Source: DASYAN01 sp036501345
GTDB taxonomy: Bacteria > Chloroflexota > Ktedonobacteria > Ktedonobacterales > Ktedonobacteraceae
Length of the DNA: 27,744 nt
NCBI GenBank assembly: GCA_036501345.1
Contig: DASYAN010000487.1
Coordinates: 1 to 27,744, forward strand
Direction of reading: 5' to 3'
Position 1 is the first letter of the stretch, and every line of letters begins with the position of its first letter. The notes beneath the pieces were generated by a model. The model was not told where the DNA came from, searched no databases, and saw only the letters and a list, made by a program, of their open reading frames with translations. Of the stretch, positions 15,229 to 23,199 are shown piece after piece. Position numbers and translations under genes: made by a program.

Positions 15229-15437
15229 CTGTAGCGAAGGGCTACAGGTAAAAACACTGCCGTGTTAACCAATGTCTACCGATCAATGATGTAGGATTTT
15301 TAAGAGCCACAAGCCACCTACTAGATTGTATGACAGTGGGCTCGGACGGAGCCCTCGTGAAACTGTCTCTCAGGGTCTGTTCCGAGGGACTACTGCGAGA
15401 AGCCCCTGGATTTCTCCATGGGGAGTCGTCACTATGA
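15229..15437 (+). mobile_element. tnpB 3'-tail / reRNA fossil
   Basis: A chain of hairpins precedes and covers a short frame (15330-15437) ending REAPGFLHGESSL and a stop. The hairpins are CTGTAGC/GCTACAG at 15229-15247, GGGCTC/GAGCCC within GACAGT/ACTGTC around 15340-15370, and a final CCCC-TGGA/TCCA-TGGGG at about 15402-15422. This is the pattern of the 3' end of many tnpB genes, where the C-terminal codons also form the reRNA scaffold and right-end hairpin. The nuclease domains are absent. Confidence 0.45.
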
Positions 15438-15661
15438 ACAGATTGGCATTCTCCCCAAGGCAAAAGCCAGAGGCTTCCTAATCCACCAGATTGTGGCATG
15501 TCCTCACAGTGAGGTTTCCTGCTTCACTGGAGCTTATCACATTGAGCTTTCGCCTCTAGCTGGCAACTCACCAAAATGTCATACCATTGTTAACATACTA
15601 TTAGCGGCATTATCGCAATTTATCAATCTATCAATATCCACTATCAAGAAAGGAAGACATC

Positions 15662-17209
15662 ATGCACATAATCAGGATATTACAAAAAATAAAGAGAATA
15701 CAGCTATCAGCCCCACCAAAGGAGATGCAAGCGCCAAAACCATTAAAATGGGCATATCCATCTCTGGCTCTGCTTATCATTGGGCTGACCATCATCTCGG
15801 GACAACTAGGTATTGCAACAGTTGATGCGCACAATAGCATGGATAGCTGCATACAAGGGACAGAAGGCTACAATGGTAATGGCAACTACAATAGCCACAG
15901 CGAGCCAGACGGTTCGGATGTCTCTACGAGCACCGCTTCACCATCAAATTCCTGTATCTATAGTAGTTCCAAGAGCAACCAATCACCAATCACCATCCTG
16001 GGTCAGCTAACGAAAGACGATCTGGATCGGTACTGCCAGCAAAGCGGCATACCAGGAGCTTCAACTCAGAACCCCATCACCACTGGCGGAGCCCAGAGAG
16101 ATGGCGATAACGCTTACGCCTGGACATGTCACCAATTTTGGACTGGTACTCCTGGCGGCGATGCTCCTGGCAGAAACCTCTCAATGAAAGCAGCCTGTCA
16201 ATTCATCTTCAATGACAATAGCGCAGAAGATCGCTTACTGAACTACTGGAATACTCATCCTCAGCACCCTACATCAAGCACTGATACGACTACTGACGAC
16301 ACGAGCGCATGGGAATGCTTCACCAACGCCACATTGGTAGGCGGCATCAACCTCACAAAGTACTGTCAATCCCTCGGCTATCAGAATTACGTGCACGATG
16401 GTGCTACTGCCTATGACTTTCGCTGTACAGGCAATGGACAGACAGAGACTGATAAATTCGATACCATGCTTGCAGCCTGCCAAATCCAATATCGAGGATA
16501 TGCCTACGTCATAGATCGCCTAGCTGAAGATGATGGCCATAGTGGTTACTCAGATCCTACATCATGGGAATGCTGGGGCAGTTTGGGTGGAAGCAAGGTT
16601 AATAATCCTAACCCTAGCACCGTTAACAGCATCAACTCCACCATTGGACAAATTAAGATATACGGCCTCTTAACTAAACACCAGCTAAGTAAGTATTGTA
16701 CATCACAAGGTGACTTCACCAGTGCAAAGGTAATTGGTAATCATAATGCCTACAATTGGAGGTGTGTGTCGAGTGATGGTCAGAATGTCGGAACCATCAA
16801 TATGGAGGACGCCTGTCGAACCATCACTAACGATCCACAGGCAGAAGATCGCTTCCTCAATTACTTCGACCCTAACTCGTGGGAATGTTTCGGTAACGCT
16901 CATCTCGCCGGAGACACTAACCACGGAATTTATAATCTAGCTGGCTATTGTCAAGCGCAAGGCTTTCAGAATATGCAACTGTTGGCCAGTGCTAATGCCT
17001 ATAGTTTTACATGTCTTCGCAATAATGGAACAAAAAGTCAGAGTCCATTCCAGCATATACAAGATTCATCCTATCACCACCAGATACCTTTCTCAATGCT
17101 GAATGCCTGTCAATGGCAATATAGCTCTTCAGATTCCTCTGGCATAATAGATCGTCTGAATGGCTACAACAATGTTACTGGATGGCAATGTTGGATCGGC
17201 GACAATTAG
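15662..17209 (+). CDS. Exported protein with four Cys-patterned repeats
   Basis: A 515-aa protein of unknown function. A basic N-terminus and a hydrophobic segment (residues about 30-53, PSLALLIIGLTIISG) act as signal anchor or signal peptide, followed by a Ser/Asn-rich linker. The rest is four diverged copies of a domain of about 85-105 residues, starting near residues 113, 216, 300 and 405. Each has the pattern YC, then AYxxxC, then AC, an acidic DRLLNY-like helix and a closing WEC. Four cysteines per unit suggest two disulfides outside the membrane. Aromatic and Asn/Ser-rich surfaces could bind carbohydrate or cell wall, but this is speculation. AAAGGAAG precedes the ATG by six bases. Confidence 0.8.
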   Translation: MHIIRILQKIKRIQLSAPPKEMQAPKPLKWAYPSLALLIIGLTIISGQLGIATVDAHNSMDSCIQGTEGYNGNGNYNSHSEPDGSDVSTSTASPSNSCIYSSSKSNQSPITILGQLTKDDLDRYCQQSGIPGASTQNPITTGGAQRDGDNAYAWTCHQFWTGTPGGDAPGRNLSMKAACQFIFNDNSAEDRLLNYWNTHPQHPTSSTDTTTDDTSAWECFTNATLVGGINLTKYCQSLGYQNYVHDGATAYDFRCTGNGQTETDKFDTMLAACQIQYRGYAYVIDRLAEDDGHSGYSDPTSWECWGSLGGSKVNNPNPSTVNSINSTIGQIKIYGLLTKHQLSKYCTSQGDFTSAKVIGNHNAYNWRCVSSDGQNVGTINMEDACRTITNDPQAEDRFLNYFDPNSWECFGNAHLAGDTNHGIYNLAGYCQAQGFQNMQLLASANAYSFTCLRNNGTKSQSPFQHIQDSSYHHQIPFSMLNACQWQYSSSDSSGIIDRLNGYNNVTGWQCWIGDN

Positions 17210-17240
17210 ACAGGCAAAAGAGAAGAAAAGCACGCTCAGG

Positions 17241-17522
17241 TTATGTTTTCTGCGGATTGGCACGAAGAGGCCAAGGTGATAGTACATCCTGTAGACTAAT
17301 CTGAGCTTGGTTATTGAAAAACCCAATATGCGACTTTGATCCGATCAGAGTGATATTTCCCTTTTGATCTACACGACGTCCACGGATGATTTGCTTATTC
17401 GTCGTCGTCACTGAACCATCGGTGCTCAAGATGAATGTGATGGTATTGATCAATGGTAGGCCTTTGAGGGGGATAGTCAGAATTGCCGCATTCGTAGATG
17501 GACGGAAAGCTCCACTAGCCAC
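17241..17522 (-). CDS. Hypothetical small protein coupled to the CvpA-like gene
   Basis: A 93-aa protein beginning MASGAFRPST if the GTG at 17522 is used. That start lies four bases after the stop of the upstream membrane gene, so translational coupling is likely. A TTG at 17558 would overlap that gene and has no ribosome site. The sequence is rich in Ile, Thr and Gly (AILTIPLKGLPLINTITFIL), suggesting a beta-rich fold. No family is recognised. It converges on the Cys-repeat protein gene. Confidence 0.5.
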   Translation of the reverse strand: MASGAFRPSTNAAILTIPLKGLPLINTITFILSTDGSVTTTNKQIIRGRRVDQKGNITLIGSKSHIGFFNNQAQISLQDVLSPWPLRANPQKT

Positions 17523-17526
17523 CTTA

Positions 17527-18081
17527 CTACTTCTTACAACATGATGTAATAAGCGCAACGATAAGTGTAATAATCAGAATGACACAGACTACAGGCACAA
17601 AACTGCTCGGATCTAGCCGTTGTAGGTTCATCTGGAGATTAGTAGGTCCTCCAATAGCTTTCAGATAGAAAGACAGATAGAAAAGGATAATTGTCCCAGA
17701 GATGACTGCTGGAAGAATGCCCAAGAAACGCGTCAACGTACAGCGTGGGTATGGACAGACTCTATTGCCAACACAGTAGCCCAAAGTTACCAGAAGCACA
17801 AAGATGAGTAGCGACCAGAATGCGCCTCCTAGAAAGCTAATACCTGAATTGCAAGCAGAAGCAGGCACCTGCGAGGCCCCGCTCACATATGTAATAAAAT
17901 TTCCCGAGCGACCCAGAAAACAATTAAAAGCATCACTGGTATCAGGATGGACTAGGCATACAGCCAAAAGAATAAATACTAGAGATATAACTTCCCTGGC
18001 CCACCCTCGTATGAAACCTACCACCATGAAAATGCATAGAGCCGTGAAACAACATTCTTGTGACGTAAGAGGCAATAACAT
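17527..18081 (-). CDS. CvpA-like integral membrane protein
   Basis: A 184-aa protein with four hydrophobic segments (about residues 10-42, 82-103, 115-142 and 160-182). The N-terminal FMVVGFIRGWAREVISLVFILLA resembles the start of CvpA family proteins, which carry a G-x-xRG-x-xxE signature in the first helix. A periplasmic-side loop has paired cysteines (FNCFLGR, SACNSG), and another has VCPYPRCT. The protein ends in CCKK. The exact role is unknown. AGAGGTG lies nine bases before the ATG. It heads a two-gene unit with the hypothetical protein after it. Confidence 0.62.
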   Translation of the reverse strand: MLLPLTSQECCFTALCIFMVVGFIRGWAREVISLVFILLAVCLVHPDTSDAFNCFLGRSGNFITYVSGASQVPASACNSGISFLGGAFWSLLIFVLLVTLGYCVGNRVCPYPRCTLTRFLGILPAVISGTIILFYLSFYLKAIGGPTNLQMNLQRLDPSSFVPVVCVILIITLIVALITSCCKK

Positions 18082-18165
18082 ACCTTTGCACCTCTCTTCT
18101 GGTATTTAGTTGAGACTACTATAAAAGGAGTACTGGGCATTCTCCTTTCCACCCCGTACTTATTA

Positions 18166-18194
18166 TTTAAGGGTAGCATGGCCTATCCTTAAAA
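18166..18194. terminator. Hairpin TTTAAGG/CCTTAAA
   Basis: A seven-base-pair stem with inner pairs around a GC-rich loop. It lies between the CvpA-like gene and the DUF433 gene, both on the minus strand. A second stem, AAAGGAG/CTCCTTT, is at 18124-18148. Either may separate the two transcripts. Confidence 0.4.
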
Positions 18195-18342
18195 CCTAGG
18201 GTAGAACGTCCCGACTTTGCCAACTGAGGAATACGATCAAGAACTGACGATGTTCAGCGGCGTACATGTTACAAGATTTTCACGGAGAAGGGCAAGAAGA
18301 GACCATTTAATGGGGATGGTATTTTATCAATCTATCTCTTTT

Positions 18343-18678
18343 TCAAGGGAGTAATTTCGCTTTGACCGCTGGAGAGTACAATGAAACTGGTAGCAAGTAT
18401 TTCTTCACGTGTTTTGACAAGACGCAAAAGCCTTGCTGTAAGCTCTTCCCAGCGGCACGTTCCTGGCTATATTCATGATGGACACGTTCACGGACAAAAT
18501 CAATTGCCGCCTGAATCTGCTCACGTGTAAGCTGTGGATAGTATTCAAGCAAGTTATCGATGGTATGACCTAGAGAAAGGAACTCAAGGATCAATTCCAC
18601 ACTAATACGTGTACCAGCAATACATGGCTTTCCAAATGCAATATTCGGATTGATACTGATATAGGGATTATCAATCAT
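18343..18678 (-). CDS. DUF433 antitoxin-like protein, solitary
   Basis: A 111-aa protein. Residues 1-75 are a DUF433 domain (VapB-like winged HTH: IAFGKPCIAGTRISVELILEFLS, then LTREQIQAAIDFVRE). In toxin-antitoxin pairs it precedes a DUF5615 PIN-like toxin. Here no such gene follows. Instead the protein has an extra tail (LSKHVKKYLLPVSLYSPAVKAK) not usual in the family, perhaps created by a frameshift or fusion after loss of the toxin. AAAGGATATG lies upstream of the ATG. The paired version of the same family is at 25937-26505. Confidence 0.8.
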   Translation of the reverse strand: MIDNPYISINPNIAFGKPCIAGTRISVELILEFLSLGHTIDNLLEYYPQLTREQIQAAIDFVRERVHHEYSQERAAGKSLQQGFCVLSKHVKKYLLPVSLYSPAVKAKLLP

Positions 18679-18905
18679 CGTTGGTCATATCCTTTCTGCT
18701 TATAGTAATTTAGGATTGTTTAATGAAAGTATACAAAACATTGTGCTGTTTGTCTATCATTGGATAATTTTTTCTATCGTCGAAGAATTGACACAGCGAG
18801 GGGATATGGAGTATCCTTCTTGAAAAAGGGACAGGAAAAGGTCCCGACGAAGCAAAGCATTGATGGTGAGGCATGATGCCAGAGAAACGGAAGGCAATAT
18901 GATCG

Positions 18906-19478
18906 ATGGCACTACAACGTGAGCATTGGATAAGTCCAGAGGAGTATCTAGAAATAGATCGTGCGAGCAGTGATGTCAAGTATGAGTATGTATATGGGCA
19001 TATATATGCCATGTCAGGGGGAACCGTAGAGTATGCACGCATTGCAACAAATATGCTACAAGCACTAGATACCCACTTTGGTGAAGGCCCGTGCCGTGCT
19101 TTCTCATCCGATGTGAGGGTACAGGTTGCAGAAGAAAAGTACTTTTATCCAGATGTCACTGTGAGTTGTAACCCAGAGGATAGTAAAAGAGGAGTTGATA
19201 TTATTCAATCTCCCCGCTTCATCGTTGAAGTGCTTTCACCTAGTACAGAAAGCGACAACCGAGGCAAGAAGTTCCGCTCCTACAAGAAATGCCCAACCAT
19301 CCAAGAGTATGTCCTTATTAGCAGTGAACACCAGGAAGTAGAGATATATCACCGTCAAGGGGATGTATGGGTATACCGACAGTTCGAATCAGGCCAGGAG
19401 GTAAGACTAGCAAGCTTTGATTTGACTATCCCTATGGCAACTCTCTACAGGCTTACCAATGTACCAGAGCAGGAATAG
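18906..19478 (+). CDS. Uma2 family endonuclease-like protein
   Basis: A 190-aa protein of the Uma2 (DUF820) family, with a PD-(D/E)XK nuclease fold. It has the N-terminal ISPEEYLEID, the central YVYGHIYAMSGGT, YPDVTV with Asp83, and FIVEVLSPST with Glu108 as probable metal ligands, followed by KKFRSYKKCPTIQEYVLI. The family is widespread in cyanobacteria and Chloroflexota, often in many copies, with largely unknown biological role. It is a single gene. GGAAGG lies about 12 bases before the ATG. Confidence 0.9.
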   Translation: MALQREHWISPEEYLEIDRASSDVKYEYVYGHIYAMSGGTVEYARIATNMLQALDTHFGEGPCRAFSSDVRVQVAEEKYFYPDVTVSCNPEDSKRGVDIIQSPRFIVEVLSPSTESDNRGKKFRSYKKCPTIQEYVLISSEHQEVEIYHRQGDVWVYRQFESGQEVRLASFDLTIPMATLYRLTNVPEQE

Positions 19479-19534
19479 TAAGACACCATATAAAAGTATT
19501 TTTATTGTAATTAGAGTGTCCAGGGATAAGTCTT

Positions 19535-20920
19535 ATGAAAGAAACAACAGGCGAAATGCGCTATGCTAACTCGATACTAGAAAAAATTGGCAATACCCCA
19601 CTTGTGCGACTCAACAGAGTTGCCAGCGATGTAGCACCTATCGTATTGGCCAAAATGGAAATGCTCAATCCGGGGGGCAGTGTCAAAGACCGTATTGGTC
19701 CTGCCTTGATCACCTACTCTGAGCAGCACGGATTACTGCACCCAGGTGGCACGATCATCGAGCCAACCAGTGGCAATACAGGTCATGGTCTGGCAATGGC
19801 AGCGGCAATCAAAGGCTATCACTGCATCTTTGTTATGACGGACAAAGCCAGTGAAGAGAAACGTAGTCTCCTACGTGCCTATGGCGCGGAAGTCGTCATC
19901 TGTCCGAGCAGCGTCACCCACGAATCGCCAGACCATTATAAGAACGTGGCATATCGACTTGCTAAGGAAATACCCGGTGCCTGTTGTCCTGATCAATATG
20001 CCAATCCTGCCAATCCTGCAGCCCACTATGCCACAACCGGGCCAGAAATCTGGTCTGATACCGCTGGCCGTATCACTGCCTTTGTCGCTGGCATTGGCAC
20101 AGGAGGAACAATCTCGGGAACGGCTCGTTACCTCAAAGAAAAGAATCCAAATATCAAAATTATCGGTGCAGATCCTACAGGCTCGGTCTACTCGGGGGAT
20201 ACCCCCAAGCCATATAAGGTCGAAGGTATCGGCATGGATATACTCCCCAAAAACTATGATCCATCCCTGGTGGATGAAGTGATTCGCATTGATGATCGCT
20301 CCTCATTCTACTGGGCACGGAGGCTGGCGCGTGAGGACGGCATTGTGACAGGTGGCTCGGCTGGCACAGCTCTGGCTGCGGCACTGACCTATGCCCGTCG
20401 CCTGACCGCCGATGATGTTGTTGTTGTCATTCTCCCCGATACGGGTCGTGGCTACCTGAGCAAGCAGTTTGATGACACTTGGATGCGTGAGAATGATCTA
20501 CTGCTCTCAGCTGAAAATGATCAGCCAACGCTGCTGGATGTGCTTACTTATCGCCGTAATAACTCCCGCAGCATGCCACTCGTCGTCAGTATTCGTCCCA
20601 CCGACTCGGTTGCCGACGCCGTCGAACTGCTGCGCCGTTACGGTATCAGCCAAACACCAGTTATAGAGAATGGGCAAATGATCGGCAGTTTGACTGAAGA
20701 CCTCCTTCTGCGCCGTCTTGTCAGTGGCGAGCCTCTGGATAAATGCGCAGTCGGCGAGATCCAGGGACCTCCATTTGCCAAATTAGAAGCGACGGCTCTT
20801 GCACGCGAGGCCTATACCATCTTTGCCAACAACCAATCCGCTGTTGCCGTCATGAACAAGGGCACACTAGAGGGCATCGTTACCAAGAGCGATCTTCTCG
20901 AATTCTGGGCACATTCTTAG
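19535..20920 (+). CDS. PLP-dependent cystathionine beta-synthase / cysteine synthase with CBS pair
   Basis: A 461-aa protein. Residues about 8-325 form the fold-type II PLP domain: IGNTPLVRLN at the start, NPGGSVKDR with Lys51 as the PLP Schiff-base lysine, EPTSGNTGHGLA binding the substrate carboxylate, and GIGTGGTISG binding PLP phosphate. The C-terminal part (about 335-461) is a pair of CBS domains (PLVVSIRPTDSVADAVELL and ALAREAYTIFANNQSAVAV), probably regulatory through nucleotide binding. The reaction is serine plus homocysteine to cystathionine, or O-acetylserine sulfhydrylation. The sequence cannot separate these. A second possible start is the Met at residue 8. A strong terminator follows. 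Confidence 0.94.
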   Translation: MKETTGEMRYANSILEKIGNTPLVRLNRVASDVAPIVLAKMEMLNPGGSVKDRIGPALITYSEQHGLLHPGGTIIEPTSGNTGHGLAMAAAIKGYHCIFVMTDKASEEKRSLLRAYGAEVVICPSSVTHESPDHYKNVAYRLAKEIPGACCPDQYANPANPAAHYATTGPEIWSDTAGRITAFVAGIGTGGTISGTARYLKEKNPNIKIIGADPTGSVYSGDTPKPYKVEGIGMDILPKNYDPSLVDEVIRIDDRSSFYWARRLAREDGIVTGGSAGTALAAALTYARRLTADDVVVVILPDTGRGYLSKQFDDTWMRENDLLLSAENDQPTLLDVLTYRRNNSRSMPLVVSIRPTDSVADAVELLRRYGISQTPVIENGQMIGSLTEDLLLRRLVSGEPLDKCAVGEIQGPPFAKLEATALAREAYTIFANNQSAVAVMNKGTLEGIVTKSDLLEFWAHS

Positions 20921-20934
20921 CAGAATTATAAAAT

Positions 20935-20969
20935 AATGTATCTTTTACTTGACAAGCAAAAGATACATT
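20935..20969 (+). terminator. Terminator after the CBS gene
   Basis: AATGTATCTTTT (20935-20946) pairs perfectly over 12 bp with 20958-20969 around an 11-base loop, 15 bp after the stop codon. Confidence 0.78.
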
Positions 20970-21368
20970 AGTGCTAGTGCATCACATTATTCTGAAAAGT
21001 TATTGTCCAGTTTTTGGCAACCGTGCCAGTATCTCTCTGAGCAGCTCGCCGTGCTGATCAATCTTGCTATCCATACTGCCCGCGTGCCTCGACTTTGGCG
21101 AGATCATCTTTTGTCGCCATCGTTCGCTCAATAGTTTCGACCTTGCGCTCAATAATGTCAAAGCGCTCCCTGACATCTCCCATGTCTAATTCGAGCTGAG
21201 CTTTAAGCTCTTGCAAGCTGATACGGTGAAGTCTAGCAAGTTTTAGTAGAATTTTCTTGCTCTCGACGCTCTCGACAATATTGTCGCGGTCTTGCTCCAA
21301 AGTGTCGAGGCGTTGCTCGATCTTATTGAAACGTTGCTCTGCATTCATCAAACGTCGGCCTGTGGATA

Positions 21369-21389
21369 CCCCTGCTTTCAAGCATGGGG
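21369..21389 (-). other. Right-end hairpin of the IscB element
   Basis: CCCCATGCTT pairs with AAGCAGGGG on the minus strand with one bulged base. Such subterminal hairpins are recognised by Y1 transposases of this superfamily. A related hairpin is at 15050-15070. Confidence 0.55.
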
Positions 21390-21451
21390 AGGAAACAGGT
21401 CTTCCTTTCTTGGGGCTTGGGCACAGGGGTAAACTATGCCTGGGTAAACTT

Positions 21452-22792
21452 TTAGGTAGAAGCAGAAACCGCCTCTGCTTCCGATTGAGCAATAGCCACT
21501 GCTGATCCTCTTTGGTAACTGTAGCCATCAGACCGATGTAATGCTTTGCAATACTGGTGTCCAATCCCTTGGGTGGTTCCGTTCTTGGTTGTGATGTTGA
21601 ATGAGCCTGTTGCGCGTGCCGCAACACGCCCGACGTAAACACCAATACGCTTGCCCTCTGTCACAATGGCTTTGACGATATCGCCTGTCTTGAAACCTTT
21701 CTTGCGTCCGGCTTGCTTGGGATTGCCAGAGGTGAAGCCATTCTCGTCAACAGAACACATTCTTCTGCGACCATGCCCATTGGCAGTGATGAGTAGTGGT
21801 TGCACGTCAGTTACTTTGATGTGCTCAGGAGTGGATTTGCCAACGCACGCCGCGTCTATCCAGTGCGTTTTAGGCAGTTCTCTTGTGGTTCGGTTGAACT
21901 TGGTCAGTCCTCCAGAACCGCATTCAATTGGTAGTCCCAAGGACTCTAGTCTGTAGAACAACTCCCAGCGAGTGGTGTTCACAGCAGCAGCATCTCTCAG
22001 GGGCACTTTGGCAAGGGCTTCGATTTTTTTGAGCAACTCCGGTTTCTTCTTCAAGAATACGGCAATGCCCTTGGTTCCCTTGGCCTTGTTACACTTGTCA
22101 CAAGCTAAGCACAGGTTTGATATCCTGTTTGATCCAAGTTTGGCGCGTGGTACCATGTGTTCAATCTGCAAGGGGACATTTTCCTTGCCGCAGTAGGCAC
22201 ACTTGCGTCCCCACTTCTGTAAGAGATATTCCCTGACTTCGTATCCCTCTAAAGTACCTTGTTGGTATTCAACTCCAGAGATCTCTGCATTCTCCATAAG
22301 CTGCATGTCAAACCTAACTAGTTCCATGCTGATGTTCGTGATATGGCACCTTTGCCTAAACCGATTTACCCAAGTCAGGATGTTCGTGATCCTGCTCTGC
22401 AAAGATGGTGCTAACCACCCCTTCTTCTTGTTGCGTCGGTTCCTCCATCGTGCTTGACGATACCGCGTTTTCCGATTACGTCTGCTCCTGCGTACACCAC
22501 GTCGTTTGTCTAATCGCTTTTTGATGGCCTCTCCCTGATGAAACAACTCAGCGGCATAGACTACTTCTCCAGTTGCGTTGTTAACGATAGCTATCCCCGT
22601 GGTCTTGCTCCCGGGATCAATCTTGACATGCAATGGCTTAATCGGTGTCTCAACTGCTGTTTTGAGAATGATCGTGAATGGAAAAAGACGATAAACTGCC
22701 GCTTTTCCTCTTGTCAGCAGTATTCGTGCCTTGCCCTGATCAACCGGATCTACAGGCTGTTTGTTGGTATCTAAAACAAAAACGCTACTCAA
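21452..22792 (-). CDS. iscB: IscB RNA-guided nuclease
   Basis: A 446-aa IscB, the ancestor-like relative of Cas9 that uses an omega-RNA to cut DNA. It has an N-terminal PLMP-type domain (VFVLDTNKQPVDP, so PVDP instead of PLMP), RuvC-I HVKIDPGSKTTGIAIV with Asp59, an Arg-rich bridge helix (93-125) and RuvC-II ISMELVRFDMQ with Glu157. The HNH domain (198-240) has CAYCG, IEHMVPRAK with His212, and CLACDKCN. RuvC-III KTHWIDAACVG has His310 and Asp313. The C-terminal domain runs from about 325 to 446. All expected catalytic residues are present and the frame is open. The start is TTG at 22792. AAGGG lies eight to twelve bases upstream, inside the last omega-RNA hairpin. Family members are especially numerous in Ktedonobacter. 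Confidence 0.95.
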   Translation of the reverse strand: MSSVFVLDTNKQPVDPVDQGKARILLTRGKAAVYRLFPFTIILKTAVETPIKPLHVKIDPGSKTTGIAIVNNATGEVVYAAELFHQGEAIKKRLDKRRGVRRSRRNRKTRYRQARWRNRRNKKKGWLAPSLQSRITNILTWVNRFRQRCHITNISMELVRFDMQLMENAEISGVEYQQGTLEGYEVREYLLQKWGRKCAYCGKENVPLQIEHMVPRAKLGSNRISNLCLACDKCNKAKGTKGIAVFLKKKPELLKKIEALAKVPLRDAAAVNTTRWELFYRLESLGLPIECGSGGLTKFNRTTRELPKTHWIDAACVGKSTPEHIKVTDVQPLLITANGHGRRRMCSVDENGFTSGNPKQAGRKKGFKTGDIVKAIVTEGKRIGVYVGRVAARATGSFNITTKNGTTQGIGHQYCKALHRSDGYSYQRGSAVAIAQSEAEAVSAST

Positions 22793-23050
22793 CTATTTGT
22801 CCCTTTCGGAACCACTGGTTTCCCAGGTAATGGGGGCCTCGACAATGTTCAGGGGCGGTTTATCGTTGCAAGCACTGGCACTAACCCTTGTAATCCTGTT
22901 TAACCTGCAACCGTAGCGGTTGGGACTGGCCCACGCATCCCAACGTACCTATTTCGCTCCGAACGTAGCTCATTGCTTAGCTGAGTCTGGTCAGGTGAAG
23001 CCGCGATAACCCGTTACAGGTTACTGCAAGCCCCCGCTTTTAAGCGCTTA
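22793..23050 (-). ncRNA. Omega-RNA region of the IscB element
   Basis: About 250 noncoding, GC-rich bases directly upstream of iscB, where the omega-RNA is encoded in this family. On the minus strand they begin with hairpin CGCTT-AA-AAGCG. They contain CAACCG-CTA-CGGTTG and TAACC/GGTTA stems, and end with two GAAA-tetraloop hairpins: CTGG-GAAA-CCAG (22826-22815) and TTCC-GAAA-GGGA (22811-22800). The last one includes the iscB ribosome site. The guide would be the sequence just 5' of the first hairpin, read from the left flank. The RNA ends are inferred from position, not mapped. Confidence 0.7.
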
Positions 23051-23199
23051 TCATTACCCACAAGTTTTTTGAGCCGCATGTAGAGAGGATCGCCAAAGCA
23101 GAGATTATAGTTGCCTCTTCAATATAACTTGGCTCGTCATCATGGCTCGTCAAAGTGTCCCAAAAGATGTGGGTAATGATAAGGCTTTTAAGCGTGGGG
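23031..23199. repeat. Inverted pair of IscB left-end sequences, 105 bp apart
   Basis: The left end at 23031-23062 recurs in opposite orientation at 23168-23199. Both contain TGTGGGTAATGATAAG followed by a GCTT/AAGC hairpin and a G-run. The outer copy is directly joined to the coiled-coil gene, with no omega-RNA behind it. Confidence 0.6.

Larger units (their letters stand above)
14986..15661. other. Gene-free stretch holding transposon-end fossils
   Basis: There is no intact gene. It carries an IS605/IscB-type right-end fossil (15050-15116), a tnpB-tail fossil (15229-15437) and several short hairpins (for example CCTCAC/GTGAGG near 15504). Confidence 0.55.
21361..23062 (-). mobile_element. 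IscB-carrying IS200/IS605-like element
   Basis: Running on the minus strand, it comprises a left-end sequence (23062-23031, with CGCTT-AA-AAGCG hairpin), the omega-RNA region, iscB, about 60 bp of tail and a right-end hairpin at 21389-21369. The coiled-coil gene is interrupted at both borders, which supports insertion. No tnpA is present, as is usual for IscB elements that move in trans. Exact ends are estimated. Confidence 0.72.

Noticed and set aside
15418..15825. 135-aa frame before the Cys-repeat gene
   Set aside because: It overlaps the tnpB-tail fossil and the start of the exported protein in another frame, with no ribosome site.
18106..18342. Degenerate DUF5615 toxin next to the solitary DUF433 gene
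   Set aside because: I checked the downstream minus-strand sequence in all frames and found no DEN-type start or other toxin motif.
21349..21645. N-terminal half of the 192-aa minus-strand frame ending at 21067
   Set aside because: It is an out-of-frame shadow of the iscB C-terminus. Only the part after 21348 belongs to the coiled-coil gene.
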